Source: Desulfobacula sp. (GTDB lineage: Bacteria > Desulfobacterota > Desulfobacteria > Desulfobacterales > Desulfobacteraceae). From it: a stretch of 53,132 nucleotides of DNA. The notes under the pieces are model-generated. The model saw nothing but the letters and a program-made list of their open reading frames with translations, was not told the origin of the DNA and searched no databases. Positions 25,493-33,650 of the stretch are shown one piece after another. The stretch covers positions 1 through 53,132 of the forward strand of contig NZ_JABZFL010000089.1 of the NCBI RefSeq assembly GCF_014237455.1. The letters run 5' to 3'. The translations under genes and the position numbers were made by a program. Position 1 is the stretch's first letter, and the number at the start of each line of letters is the position of its first letter.

Positions 25493-26599
25493 ATGACAAA
25501 TGAAATTATAAAAATAGCAAATTTTATGATGGATGCTTTTTTTCACATCTGGCCTTACCTTGTGATCACCATTCCGATTGCAGTAGCAGTAAATATGTCA
25601 GGCGCTTCAAAATACATCAAACGTGCTTTTGATGCAGGTCCAATCACGGCCATATTTCTGGCAACCATTGTCGGTGCATTCAGTCCATTTTGTTCCTGCG
25701 GTGTTATACCTGTTATTGCTGCCTTATTAATAGGTGGAGTACCGCTACCTCCAGTCATGGCTTTTTGGATAGCATCTCCGTCCATGGACCCTGAAATTTT
25801 CTTTTTAAGTGTGGGAACGATTGGATGGAATTTAGCTGTCTGGCGTCTGCTTGGGACTCTTATCCTGAGCCTGTCCGCAGGATTCATAACGCATTTCCTT
25901 GTGCAGAAACAATGGATCAGCACTGATGTCCTTAAACGTAAAGGTAGTTTCCGTTCTCAAAACAGACCATCCATGGTTCGAACTATTTGGTCCGGATTTT
26001 CAACAAGAGTTAAGAATTTGTTCTCTTGGAAACCTGAAAAATTGATTCCGGCAACAGTCTGTTGTGCTGGTAATGCAAACATAGTCACAGAAATCCAACC
26101 TTCGGTTAATTTCAGTTCAAGTCCAACAGCACAAATTGATTGTAATAATTTAGAGGAAGAATCAACTAATTGCGGTTGTGACGGGAAGAAAGATTTCTGG
26201 AGGCGTTTATCCAGGGAATCATGGGATGCAACGCTATTGGTAATTAAATTTATGGCCTTGGCTTTTTTTCTTGAAGCGTTAATTATACTTTACGTTCCAG
26301 AAGAATGGATAACAACTATTATGGGCCAAGAAAATTCATGGGCTATTTTAACGGCTGCTTTTCTTGGAATTCCTGTCTATACCAGCAATTTAAGTGCTTT
26401 GCCAATGGTCAGCGGCCTTCTAACCCAGGGAATGAGCCCAGCTGCTGCCCTATCTTTTCTTATAGCGGGCCCAACTACCACTTTGCCTGCAATGGCTGCC
26501 GTTTGGACGCTGGTTAAGTATCGGGTATTCATCCTATATGTTTCACTTTCACTTTTTGGTGCTATTATATTAGGATATCTAAAATTAATTTCGGGATAG
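25493..26599 (+). CDS. arsP: ArsP-like permease (DUF318 family)
   Basis: A 368-residue membrane protein with two bundles of about four spans. The first bundle carries the family signature GAFSPFCSCGVIPV (about 61-74) and ASPSMDPEIF; the second has PVYTSNLSALPMVSGLL and IAGPTTTLPA. A central cytoplasmic loop (about 150-245) is Cys-rich (TVCCAGNAN, DCNN, STNCGCDG). ArsP proteins expel trivalent organoarsenicals, and related members act on other metal(loid)s. The gene is behind its own operator copy and AAGGAGAG. The Cys-rich loop may collect the thiol-reactive substrate. Confidence 0.85.
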   Translation: MTNEIIKIANFMMDAFFHIWPYLVITIPIAVAVNMSGASKYIKRAFDAGPITAIFLATIVGAFSPFCSCGVIPVIAALLIGGVPLPPVMAFWIASPSMDPEIFFLSVGTIGWNLAVWRLLGTLILSLSAGFITHFLVQKQWISTDVLKRKGSFRSQNRPSMVRTIWSGFSTRVKNLFSWKPEKLIPATVCCAGNANIVTEIQPSVNFSSSPTAQIDCNNLEEESTNCGCDGKKDFWRRLSRESWDATLLVIKFMALAFFLEALIILYVPEEWITTIMGQENSWAILTAAFLGIPVYTSNLSALPMVSGLLTQGMSPAAALSFLIAGPTTTLPAMAAVWTLVKYRVFILYVSLSLFGAIILGYLKLISG

Positions 26600-26650
26600 T
26601 TCTAATATCTGAAACCACTGCCCAGCCTGGAAGGCGTACAAAAATCCTTA

Positions 26651-27427
26651 TTAATCAAGTATCAGTCTTTGGGGATCACATTCCTCCCGCAGGATGGTAA
26701 GTTCTGTTTTTGTGGGAGGATCAGCCAGGGTTGCCTTTGAAACATCCATGTTAAATTCCGTATTTTCAAGGATTTTTTCAGGTGTAATACCGGGATAGAA
26801 TTTATCCAGATACATTTTGCCGGTGTCTTTATCAAATCTCATCACACCCAGATTGGTTACCACGACACTGACACCGCCGGGTCTTAACCCTGCTTTTTGT
26901 CGGCTGTTATTTCCTTCAAGTTGCCCGGGGCTTGTGAGATAATCAAGTTTTTTAACAAATTTACGTTTTTCGTGCTGCATAAATGCAATGCACCGGGGGA
27001 CAAAACTTGCCACATCACACCCGCCACCGCTGCCTGAAAATCGGATTTCAGGAGAATGATAGTCCCCGATGCAGGTGGTGTTCAGGTTTCCGTAACGATC
27101 TATCTGGGCGGCACCTAATATAGCGATGACTTTTTTTCCTGTTATCGGGTTCTGCATGGTGGCAAAGGCATCTGTCAGCCTGGAATTTGCAGCAGCCCAG
27201 TACATGATTCGAGGGTCTGCAACTGCAAAGGGCAGTTCTTCCAAAAGGGAATCTATGGCTCCGGTTTCAAAAAAAATCACACTGTCGGGCGCATTGATGT
27301 TCTTGGCTGCCATAGCTGCCAGCATTGAAATACCGGTGCCGCTGAAAACAATATCCCCGTTTTTTATTTCTCTTGCCGCCATAATGGTCATGATTTCCCT
27401 GGGGGTATAAGGTTGAATTGTTTTCAT
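26651..27427 (-). CDS. CoA-transferase subunit B, glutaconate CoA-transferase type
   Basis: A 258-residue beta subunit of a family I CoA-transferase. Glu54 in IFFETGAID is at the same number as the catalytic glutamate of the Acidaminococcus glutaconate CoA-transferase B subunit. Other family pieces are FSGTGISMLAAMAAK, QIDRYGNLN, SGGGCDVAS and VVVTNLGVMRFD. It pairs with the A subunit encoded one base upstream. Together they would move CoA from an acyl-CoA to a carboxylic acid. The genes sit at the end of a TAXI-TRAP operon, so the imported acid is the expected acceptor. Its identity is open. Confidence 0.9.
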   Translation of the reverse strand: MKTIQPYTPREIMTIMAAREIKNGDIVFSGTGISMLAAMAAKNINAPDSVIFFETGAIDSLLEELPFAVADPRIMYWAAANSRLTDAFATMQNPITGKKVIAILGAAQIDRYGNLNTTCIGDYHSPEIRFSGSGGGCDVASFVPRCIAFMQHEKRKFVKKLDYLTSPGQLEGNNSRQKAGLRPGGVSVVVTNLGVMRFDKDTGKMYLDKFYPGITPEKILENTEFNMDVSKATLADPPTKTELTILREECDPQRLILD

Positions 27428-27428
27428 G

Positions 27429-28406
27429 TTAATCCCTTTTCATATTAACCGAGTAACCGGTTCTTGGATCTGCCGTGATCGTATCAATTCTTTTTTGGCC
27501 GATGATCTCTAAAAATGCCTCATGGTCTTTAGCGCCATAAATATATTTGTTTTGATAGTTTTTGAATTTATCCGAATTTTTTGCTGCAATTGCAAATTTG
27601 CGCAAATATTGAGAATCATAGTCATAGTGGCCAAATACTGCAGTGGGGTAGGCACCCAGAGGAACATGGCAGACCGCTGACACATGGATAAAGGGGATCT
27701 GATTCAAGTCAGGGTTCTGTCTTAATTCTTCCTTAGTGACAAGTTGTTCACAAGTAACAATAACATGTTTGGATGCCTTTACCTGTTCGATGTCAGCAAA
27801 TGCAAGTCCTTGCATACTACAGGTTCCCGTGGCATCAGCTTTTTGAACATGAATGATGGTGATATCCGGATTGATGGCCGGTACCAGGACCACTTTGGAT
27901 GCGCCTGTCCAGTTTCCAAAAGGATTGTCTATAACTGTCAGTTTATCATCCACAATTTTAGGATCAGATCTTCTCATGGATTTGGAAAATCCCCATTTTG
28001 TCAGTATATCCGATCCAAATCCTGAAAGCGTGGGCAAAAAAGGCACCCCCATGGCACCTGCTGTAAATCTCAGGCTCATCATGTAATTTGAATAGTCTTC
28101 AAACAATATTTCATTATTCTGGATGGCCCTGGCAAATCGAATACAGGTGGGTGCAGCTTTCCCATTTCCGGCGTAGGCTATTTCCAGCTTTGAAATACAG
28201 CCTGCTCCAATGAGTTCATCCAGACCTGTGCCATTGGAGTGGGCATATAAATGCAGGTCAGAAATTTTCTGCCTGATAATTTCATAAACTGCTGCCATGG
28301 GATTTCGGTTTATGGTAAATCCCCCAATGGATATATGGGAGCCGTTTTTTACATATTGTTCAATGGCCTGTTTAAGGGGTATTACCTTGTTTAAGCTATT
28401 TGTCAT
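27429..28406 (-). CDS. CoA-transferase subunit A, glutaconate CoA-transferase type
   Basis: A 325-residue alpha subunit of a family I CoA-transferase. Evidence is the glycine-rich N-terminal GSHISIGGFTINRNPMA, then LHLYAHSNGTGLDELIGAG, LRFTAGAMGVPFLPT and the CEQLV/HVSAVCHVPLGAYPTAVFG stretch. Subunits of this kind bind CoA while the B subunit holds the catalytic glutamate. The start overlaps the TRAP permease gene by 11 bases, which shows that uptake and activation are coexpressed. Confidence 0.9.
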   Translation of the reverse strand: MTNSLNKVIPLKQAIEQYVKNGSHISIGGFTINRNPMAAVYEIIRQKISDLHLYAHSNGTGLDELIGAGCISKLEIAYAGNGKAAPTCIRFARAIQNNEILFEDYSNYMMSLRFTAGAMGVPFLPTLSGFGSDILTKWGFSKSMRRSDPKIVDDKLTVIDNPFGNWTGASKVVLVPAINPDITIIHVQKADATGTCSMQGLAFADIEQVKASKHVIVTCEQLVTKEELRQNPDLNQIPFIHVSAVCHVPLGAYPTAVFGHYDYDSQYLRKFAIAAKNSDKFKNYQNKYIYGAKDHEAFLEIIGQKRIDTITADPRTGYSVNMKRD

Positions 28407-30411
28407 TGGTCATACCTGTGTTGGTGGTTGGTGTAACGGAATAAAATTTCTGGAGCGCGCAAGCCAGGATCAAAGCAATTAAACCTGCAACATCGGCCCA
28501 GTATGCCGGCCAGAAAAGACCGATGGCCGCCAGCCAGAAAAGAAGAGTTTCAATAAGAGTGGCTTTTCGTAAGAAAAATCTTTCCAGGGCAGATGCAAAG
28601 GCAAACAGACCAAGGGTTGTGGTTATCATGGTTAGAATTACCTCCCAGTGGAACAGCTCGTAATTATCCCCCATGCCTAAAAGTGGTCTGTATGCCATGA
28701 CAATGGGGATGATGTAAAGTCCTTTTGCCAGTTTCCAGGAGGTAAAGGCGGTTTTCATGGGATTGGCCCCAGCAATTCCTGCTCCGGCAAAACTGGCAAG
28801 GCTGACAGGCGGCGTAACATTGGCATCCTGGGAATACCAGAACACGATCATATGGGCGACCATGATGGGAACCCCCATATCAAGCAGAGCCGGTCCTGCC
28901 AGTGTGGCCAGAACAATATAACTGGCAGTGACAGGAAGCCCCATGCCAAGCACCAGGGAGGCACCGCCAATCAGGAGAATGGCCAGAACCTTTATCCCGT
29001 AACTCAGTTCAAGGACAAGGCTTGAGAACTTAAGCCCCATACCGGTGAGGCTTACCATGCCCACGATGATGCCGGCGGCTGCGCATGCCACAGAGACCAT
29101 AACAGCATTTTTGGCACCATTTTCAAGTGCTTTAACAATTGATTTGAACTGGCCCGTGCTGAATTGGATCAGGCTTGGTTTATTGTTGCCGTTCACTATC
29201 CAGCGGATAGAATTTGCCATGACACTGATGGCAAGCGTGCTGATTACCGCAATAAATCCGGCCATCATAGGGGAATAATTTGACACGAGGACATAAATCA
29301 ATATCAGGACCGGAATAATAAAATGCAACCCTTCTTTAAGCACTTTCATGATTTTTGGAAGGTTTTCTTTTGATTCGCCTTTTAAACCGTATTTCTGGGC
29401 TTCATAATGAACAAATATCAACACGGTAAGATAATACATGATGGCCGGTGCCAAGGCTACTTTGATGATGGTCAGATAGCTTGTGTTGGTAAACTCGGCC
29501 ATTAAAAAAGCGCCTGCTCCCATAATGGGCGGCATCATCTGTCCCCCGGTTGAGGCAGCGGCCTCAATAGCCCCTGCCACGTGGGGACGGTACCCTACTT
29601 TTTTCATCATGGGTATGGTAAAAGAGCCTGTGGCAGCAACATTGCCAACTGCAGACCCGGAGACCGACCCCATAAATCCTGAAGCAACCACTGATGCCTT
29701 TGCAGGGCCCCCTGAGAAACGACCGGTAAGGGCATAGGCCATATCAATGAAAAACGCTCCACCTCCCGTGGTTTCCAGGATGGCACCGAAAAGAACGAAA
29801 ACAAAAACAAAAGTGGCTGCCACACCAATGGGAAGACCAAAAATTCCTTCAGTGGTCAGCCAGAGCGTGGTGGTAATCCGTTCAATGCTGTACCCTTTGT
29901 GGATGATCAGGTCGGGCATATAGGGCCCGAACATGGCATAAGCAATGCCGAGAGCACAAATCCCCGTCATAATATTCCCAATGACCCTGCGGCAGGCTTC
30001 CAGCACCAGAAGCGTTCCGATAATACTGACGATTCGATCACTTAGAAGCCAGTCTCCCTGGCGTTCAAAAATGGCAGTAAGATCGTTGATAATATAAAAA
30101 GTACAGTATATGGATAACCCGACCAGAATCCAGTCCAGAAAGAGCCAGAAAGAAAATTTATCTTTTCTGATTTTTAAAAAAGCGGGTTTAAGTAAAAACG
30201 TCAGGCTGAGAATGGCCCCCAGATGGATGGATCGCTGAACCAGGGCTGTCAGTGCGGCCACACCCGCCGTATAGAGCTGGTAAAGGCTCAGGCTCACAGC
30301 AATGACCATGATAATCCATGTGGTTATTTTTATCAGGGTTTGATTGGCATCTGCCGGATCAAAATTTTTTGTAGAATCTTTGCCTTGACCTGTTTTAATA
30401 TTTTCAACCAT
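28396..30411 (-). CDS. TRAP transporter fused permease (4TM-12TM)
   Basis: About 671 residues from the ATG at 30411, chosen because AAAGGA lies just upstream; a start five codons earlier is possible. The N-terminal 160 residues have four spans equivalent to DctQ, and the rest about twelve equivalent to DctM, with GFMGSVSGSAVGNVAATGSF, EAAASTGGQMMPPIMGAGAF and ASLVLGMGLPVTASYI. This fused form normally works with TAXI-type binding proteins, and one is encoded two genes upstream. It should import an organic acid by sodium or proton symport. Confidence 0.95.
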   Translation of the reverse strand: MVENIKTGQGKDSTKNFDPADANQTLIKITTWIIMVIAVSLSLYQLYTAGVAALTALVQRSIHLGAILSLTFLLKPAFLKIRKDKFSFWLFLDWILVGLSIYCTFYIINDLTAIFERQGDWLLSDRIVSIIGTLLVLEACRRVIGNIMTGICALGIAYAMFGPYMPDLIIHKGYSIERITTTLWLTTEGIFGLPIGVAATFVFVFVLFGAILETTGGGAFFIDMAYALTGRFSGGPAKASVVASGFMGSVSGSAVGNVAATGSFTIPMMKKVGYRPHVAGAIEAAASTGGQMMPPIMGAGAFLMAEFTNTSYLTIIKVALAPAIMYYLTVLIFVHYEAQKYGLKGESKENLPKIMKVLKEGLHFIIPVLILIYVLVSNYSPMMAGFIAVISTLAISVMANSIRWIVNGNNKPSLIQFSTGQFKSIVKALENGAKNAVMVSVACAAAGIIVGMVSLTGMGLKFSSLVLELSYGIKVLAILLIGGASLVLGMGLPVTASYIVLATLAGPALLDMGVPIMVAHMIVFWYSQDANVTPPVSLASFAGAGIAGANPMKTAFTSWKLAKGLYIIPIVMAYRPLLGMGDNYELFHWEVILTMITTTLGLFAFASALERFFLRKATLIETLLFWLAAIGLFWPAYWADVAGLIALILACALQKFYSVTPTTNTGMTNDK

Positions 30412-30445
30412 CGTGTTCCTTTGCATATATTTGTGTACACAACTT

Positions 30446-30979
30446 TTATTTGTATAATTGGGGACTGCCTTTAAGGGCTCGCCATATTAGATAAAGCATG
30501 CTTCTGGATTTCCCTGAAAACCTTACGGCCTTGTGGGCAATTGTGTCAGAAAGATTATAGCGTCTGTCCCGCAAGATAATGGTATGGTCTACTCCAGGGC
30601 TTCCCACCCTTAATATGAAATCACCGGTTGGCATGTGCATATCTGTAATCGCTTCATAAACACCTTTTTTTACCTTCCGTCCCACTCCGGGCATTTGACC
30701 CATACCTGCACCAAATTTTTCATAGCGTTCCTCTTCAATATAGATTTTGCCCGTCTCATCCATGCTGTGTTCTTCCCAGATAGGGGCATTCTCAACCGAG
30801 TGGTAATAATGGATGGTAAACCTTTCTCCTGGTTTAAGAGGCAGAACAAGCACGGGTTTTTTTTCTTTTACCAGGGTGACATGAAGTTCCAGGCCGCCAG
30901 GCGTCAGCCAGGCAGTCAGGATCAGTGATAAAACCAGGCCAAGCACACAGAAAATAATAATTGAACTCGACCTGGTCAT
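30446..30979 (-). CDS. DUF1850 protein of a TAXI-TRAP operon
   Basis: A 177-residue protein with one N-terminal membrane anchor (SSIIIFCVLGLVLSLILTAWL). It has the DUF1850 pattern FTIHYYHSVENAPIWEEHSM and KFGAGMGQMP. Genes of this family commonly stand between a TAXI binding protein and a fused TRAP permease, exactly as here, but their role is unknown. It may be an accessory on the outer face of the membrane. AAGGAG precedes the ATG. Confidence 0.88.
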   Translation of the reverse strand: MTRSSSIIIFCVLGLVLSLILTAWLTPGGLELHVTLVKEKKPVLVLPLKPGERFTIHYYHSVENAPIWEEHSMDETGKIYIEEERYEKFGAGMGQMPGVGRKVKKGVYEAITDMHMPTGDFILRVGSPGVDHTIILRDRRYNLSDTIAHKAVRFSGKSRSMLYLIWRALKGSPQLYK

Positions 30980-30991
30980 TTTTTATTCTCC

Positions 30992-31960
30992 TTAAGGAAT
31001 CAGCCGTGCAGGTACGGCAATATTCTTTTCTTTTAAATACTTGATTGTGCCGGGATGTAATGGAATAGGCGCATACTTAACTGCATTTTCAGGTGTGGTA
31101 AAAGCAGCCAAAGGATGAATCTTAACCAGATAGTCATTATGTTCATACAGCGCCTTAACCAGGTTGTAGACCAAATCCGTATCCAGAGATTTCTGAGCGA
31201 TTATTACATTCATTACCCCGATTGTAGGTACGGCTTTGTCAACACCTCTATATGCGCCGGCGAACAGATCTACTGACGTGTAAGCCTTGTTGTACGCAAC
31301 GATCTTTTTTGTTTGCTCCGGTGTGAATTCTATAACGCTGATATCATGGGTGGTTGACAAATCCAGAATAGAGCTGGTAGGTGGTCCTACACACCAGAAA
31401 CCTACTTCAATTGTACCGTCTCTCAAAGCGTTAGCGCTTTCAGTAAAGGAGAGTCGGCTGTCTTTAAATGAGTCCAGAGGAATTCCTAATGCCTTGAATA
31501 CAGCTTCAGCCATAAAATTGGTACCGCTGCCCGGACTTCCGGTGCTGATGTTCCTCCCTTTGAGCTGCTCGATGTTGGTGATACCGCTCTTTTTCAGAGT
31601 TACCACCTGTAGCACGTTTGGATACATAATGGCCATTGAAAGAATGTTGTGTTTTTTGCCTTTAAATTTTGACAGCCCTTCATATCCGGCTATGACGGTG
31701 TCAGCCATAACCTCACCAATCACGGTTTCTCCTTTATGGGCCAGTTTTACATTCTCAACACTGGCACCGGTTACTTCGGCAACTGCCCTCACCCCTTTTA
31801 CATACTTTGACCAGATTTCAGCTACACCGCCGCCGTATGGATAATAAACGCCACCGGTCCCACCGGTTCCGATACTGATAAAGGTTGTTTTTGCAACTAC
31901 CGCCCCTGTAAAAACAAGGGTTAAGAATAAAATGGACAAGATGATATGTGTTCGTTTCAT
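30992..31960 (-). CDS. TAXI-family TRAP solute-binding protein
   Basis: A 322-residue exported protein with a signal peptide ending near VVAK. Mature sequence shows IGTGGTGGVYYPYGG, VTGASVENV, ADTVIAGYEGL, GRNISTGSPGSGTNFMAEAVF and GFWCVGPPTSS, which mark the TAXI (TRAP-associated extracytoplasmic) family. It would capture the substrate for the fused permease. Ligand unknown; the CoA-transferase genes in the same unit point to a carboxylic acid. Confidence 0.95.
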   Translation of the reverse strand: MKRTHIILSILFLTLVFTGAVVAKTTFISIGTGGTGGVYYPYGGGVAEIWSKYVKGVRAVAEVTGASVENVKLAHKGETVIGEVMADTVIAGYEGLSKFKGKKHNILSMAIMYPNVLQVVTLKKSGITNIEQLKGRNISTGSPGSGTNFMAEAVFKALGIPLDSFKDSRLSFTESANALRDGTIEVGFWCVGPPTSSILDLSTTHDISVIEFTPEQTKKIVAYNKAYTSVDLFAGAYRGVDKAVPTIGVMNVIIAQKSLDTDLVYNLVKALYEHNDYLVKIHPLAAFTTPENAVKYAPIPLHPGTIKYLKEKNIAVPARLIP

Positions 31961-31990
31961 TGGGCAAATCTCCTTATTTAAATTTAGATA

Positions 31991-32425
31991 TTACTTGCTC
32001 ATGGTTTTGATGATCAGATCAATTTTTCCGGCTGCTCCGGCAACTCCCTTGACAGGATAGGTGAATTTTGCAGTATCACCTGGTTTTATAAGGCCTTTTT
32101 TGATTTTTCGGGGAAGAAGCCCGCCAACAGCCTTGCCATTTTCAAGAAAGATATTGACCTTGAACCGCTGGTCTTCATTACTGATGTTTTTGACGGCTAC
32201 ATTAAAATGAAGCGTATTTGCACCAGCCCATTTTTTAATAACACATGAAAAATTTTCCAAAGAGGCTTCAGGCGCAATTATCTTGTTTAAATCTGAATCT
32301 TTGGCACAGGAAAAGACTTCTCCGGGTTTGGGAGTGGGAGTTACCGTCATACATCCGGTCAGGGCAAGCACCCCTGCTGCGAAAATTAGCAATAACCATG
32401 AAAATTTAATTTTACTTTGATTCAT
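31991..32425 (-). CDS. Putative lipoprotein at the head of the TAXI-TRAP operon
   Basis: About 144 residues from the ATG at 32425, which has AAGGAG in front; a longer open frame to 32500 would cover the -12 promoter element and is rejected. The signal MNQSKIKFSWLLLIFAAGV ends in lipobox LTGC. The mature part is a beta-rich domain (LHFNVAVKNISNEDQRFKVNIFLENG, KPGDTAKFTYPV) like DUF1425/YcfL-type or FxLYD folds. No specific function is known. As first gene behind the sigma-54 promoter it is coregulated with the transporter. Confidence 0.82.
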   Translation of the reverse strand: MNQSKIKFSWLLLIFAAGVLALTGCMTVTPTPKPGEVFSCAKDSDLNKIIAPEASLENFSCVIKKWAGANTLHFNVAVKNISNEDQRFKVNIFLENGKAVGGLLPRKIKKGLIKPGDTAKFTYPVKGVAGAAGKIDLIIKTMSK

Positions 32426-32496
32426 AAGATTCTCCTTATTTAATAATTGATAGATTTTAGTGCACCCCGTTTTAGGCAATAACTTTATAAATAATT

Positions 32497-32511
32497 GCAA
32501 TCATGGTGCCA
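32497..32511 (-). promoter_or_regulatory. Sigma-54 promoter, perfect consensus
   Basis: On the minus strand TGGCAC, five bases (CATGA), TTGC: an exact -24/-12 match ending 71 bases before the lipoprotein start codon. It should drive the operon lipoprotein-TAXI-DUF1850-TRAP-CoA-transferase. An ACACC/GGTGT dyad at 32558-32571, about 50 bases upstream, could be part of an activator site. Confidence 0.82.
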
Positions 32512-32590
32512 GAGGGTATTTATTTTTTTTATGTCGTTATTTTAACAGGTTATACAGACACCGGGAGGTGTTAACCATGGCCCGGATAAG

Positions 32591-32634
32591 AAAAGTGTGC
32601 GGTTTTGCCTCAGGTTTTCGGGCGAAAACCGCAC
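32591..32634 (-). terminator. Probable intrinsic terminator of the kinase-activator-binding protein unit
   Basis: Read on the minus strand, a stem of GTGCGGTTTT with AAAACCGCAC, continued by GCC/GGC around one bulged base, is followed by ACTTTTCTT. It lies 36 bases after the stop of the binding-protein gene and separates this unit from the sigma-54 operon. Confidence 0.7.
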
Positions 32635-32669
32635 AGTCATTCAAGTCCTGTTCACCTTTAAAAGCATCA

Positions 32670-33650
32670 TCATCTGACAATCTGGTTAGCCATGACAAGG
32701 ACGGACATGGGAATCTGGATATTGATTTTTCTGGCAGTCTTCATATTCACTGAAACATGATAATGATCAAGGACAGAAGAGGGAATATCCGAAGGATTCT
32801 TTCCGTTTAAAATAAGTATGGCTTTTCTGGCTGCAATTCTTCCCAGTTCATAATATTTGGGGACAAAGCCCATCAGAACGCCGTCTTCAGGAACCATGCT
32901 CCCGACTGAGGACAGGGATGGGATCTTGTATGTGTTTACCGTTTCCATGATTTTCTCTCCCAAAAACTTGATCATGGAATCTGCCGGGAGAAAAACAGCG
33001 TCAACCTTGTTTTTCATTTGGGGCAGAATTTTTAAAATGTCCTTTTCCTGAGAGATCCTGTATTCTTTGAGGGAAAAGTTAAGCCTGTTTTCCAGCCGTT
33101 TTACATTGTTTCGCTGAATAATGGAGTTCTGCTCTTTAGGGTTATAAATAATTCCCAGCTTTTTGTAAGTGATGACTTTTTTCAAGGTCTTTAACTGGTG
33201 TATCACTGATACTTTGTTGCTGGCACCGGTGGCATTGTTTTTGGAGCTCTCCCAGGAGGCTATGATTCCTGATCCAACCGGCCGGCTGACAATATTAAAA
33301 ACAACAGGCGTATCCTTGATCCTTAATAAAACAGCTTTGGTAGCTGTCGTGCCGAAAACATAAATGATATCAACCGGAGTGTTTTGAATCTGCGTTATTA
33401 TTTTTTGGAGTCGAAAATTATCCTGATCAGCATAGTATTTGGTCAATGCTATATCATAGGTGCTTTTATCCAGTTCATCAATAAACCCTTTTTCTGCAAT
33501 GGTTTCACCGCGCCATGTAATCATTGCAATACGGTATTCCTTCGCAATGACAGGGCCAGGAAAAATAATAAAAAAAATCAGAACCCAGATACCTGGAATA
33601 AAACCAAAGAAAAAAGGCAGTAAACGTCTGTGGGGAAATAGTTGGATCAT
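32670..33650 (-). CDS. ABC-type substrate-binding protein (TrpX/PF04392-like)
   Basis: A 326-residue exported protein with an N-terminal hydrophobic signal (FFFGFIPGIWVLIFFIIF) ending near VIAKEY. The fold is a two-lobed periplasmic binding protein: IAMITWRGETIAEKGF, DIIYVFGTTATKAV, KLGIIYNPKEQNSI, DAVFLPADSM. No ABC permease or ATPase is present nearby. It overlaps the activator gene by ATGA and is the third gene of the kinase-activator unit, so it probably presents a ligand to the kinase rather than to a transporter. Confidence 0.87.
   Translation of the reverse strand: MIQLFPHRRLLPFFFGFIPGIWVLIFFIIFPGPVIAKEYRIAMITWRGETIAEKGFIDELDKSTYDIALTKYYADQDNFRLQKIITQIQNTPVDIIYVFGTTATKAVLLRIKDTPVVFNIVSRPVGSGIIASWESSKNNATGASNKVSVIHQLKTLKKVITYKKLGIIYNPKEQNSIIQRNNVKRLENRLNFSLKEYRISQEKDILKILPQMKNKVDAVFLPADSMIKFLGEKIMETVNTYKIPSLSSVGSMVPEDGVLMGFVPKYYELGRIAARKAILILNGKNPSDIPSSVLDHYHVSVNMKTARKINIQIPMSVLVMANQIVR

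Noticed and set aside
32426-32500. N-terminal extension of the lipoprotein
   Set aside because: It would place the start codon on the -12 element; the ATG at 32425 has a strong ribosome site and starts a proper lipoprotein signal.
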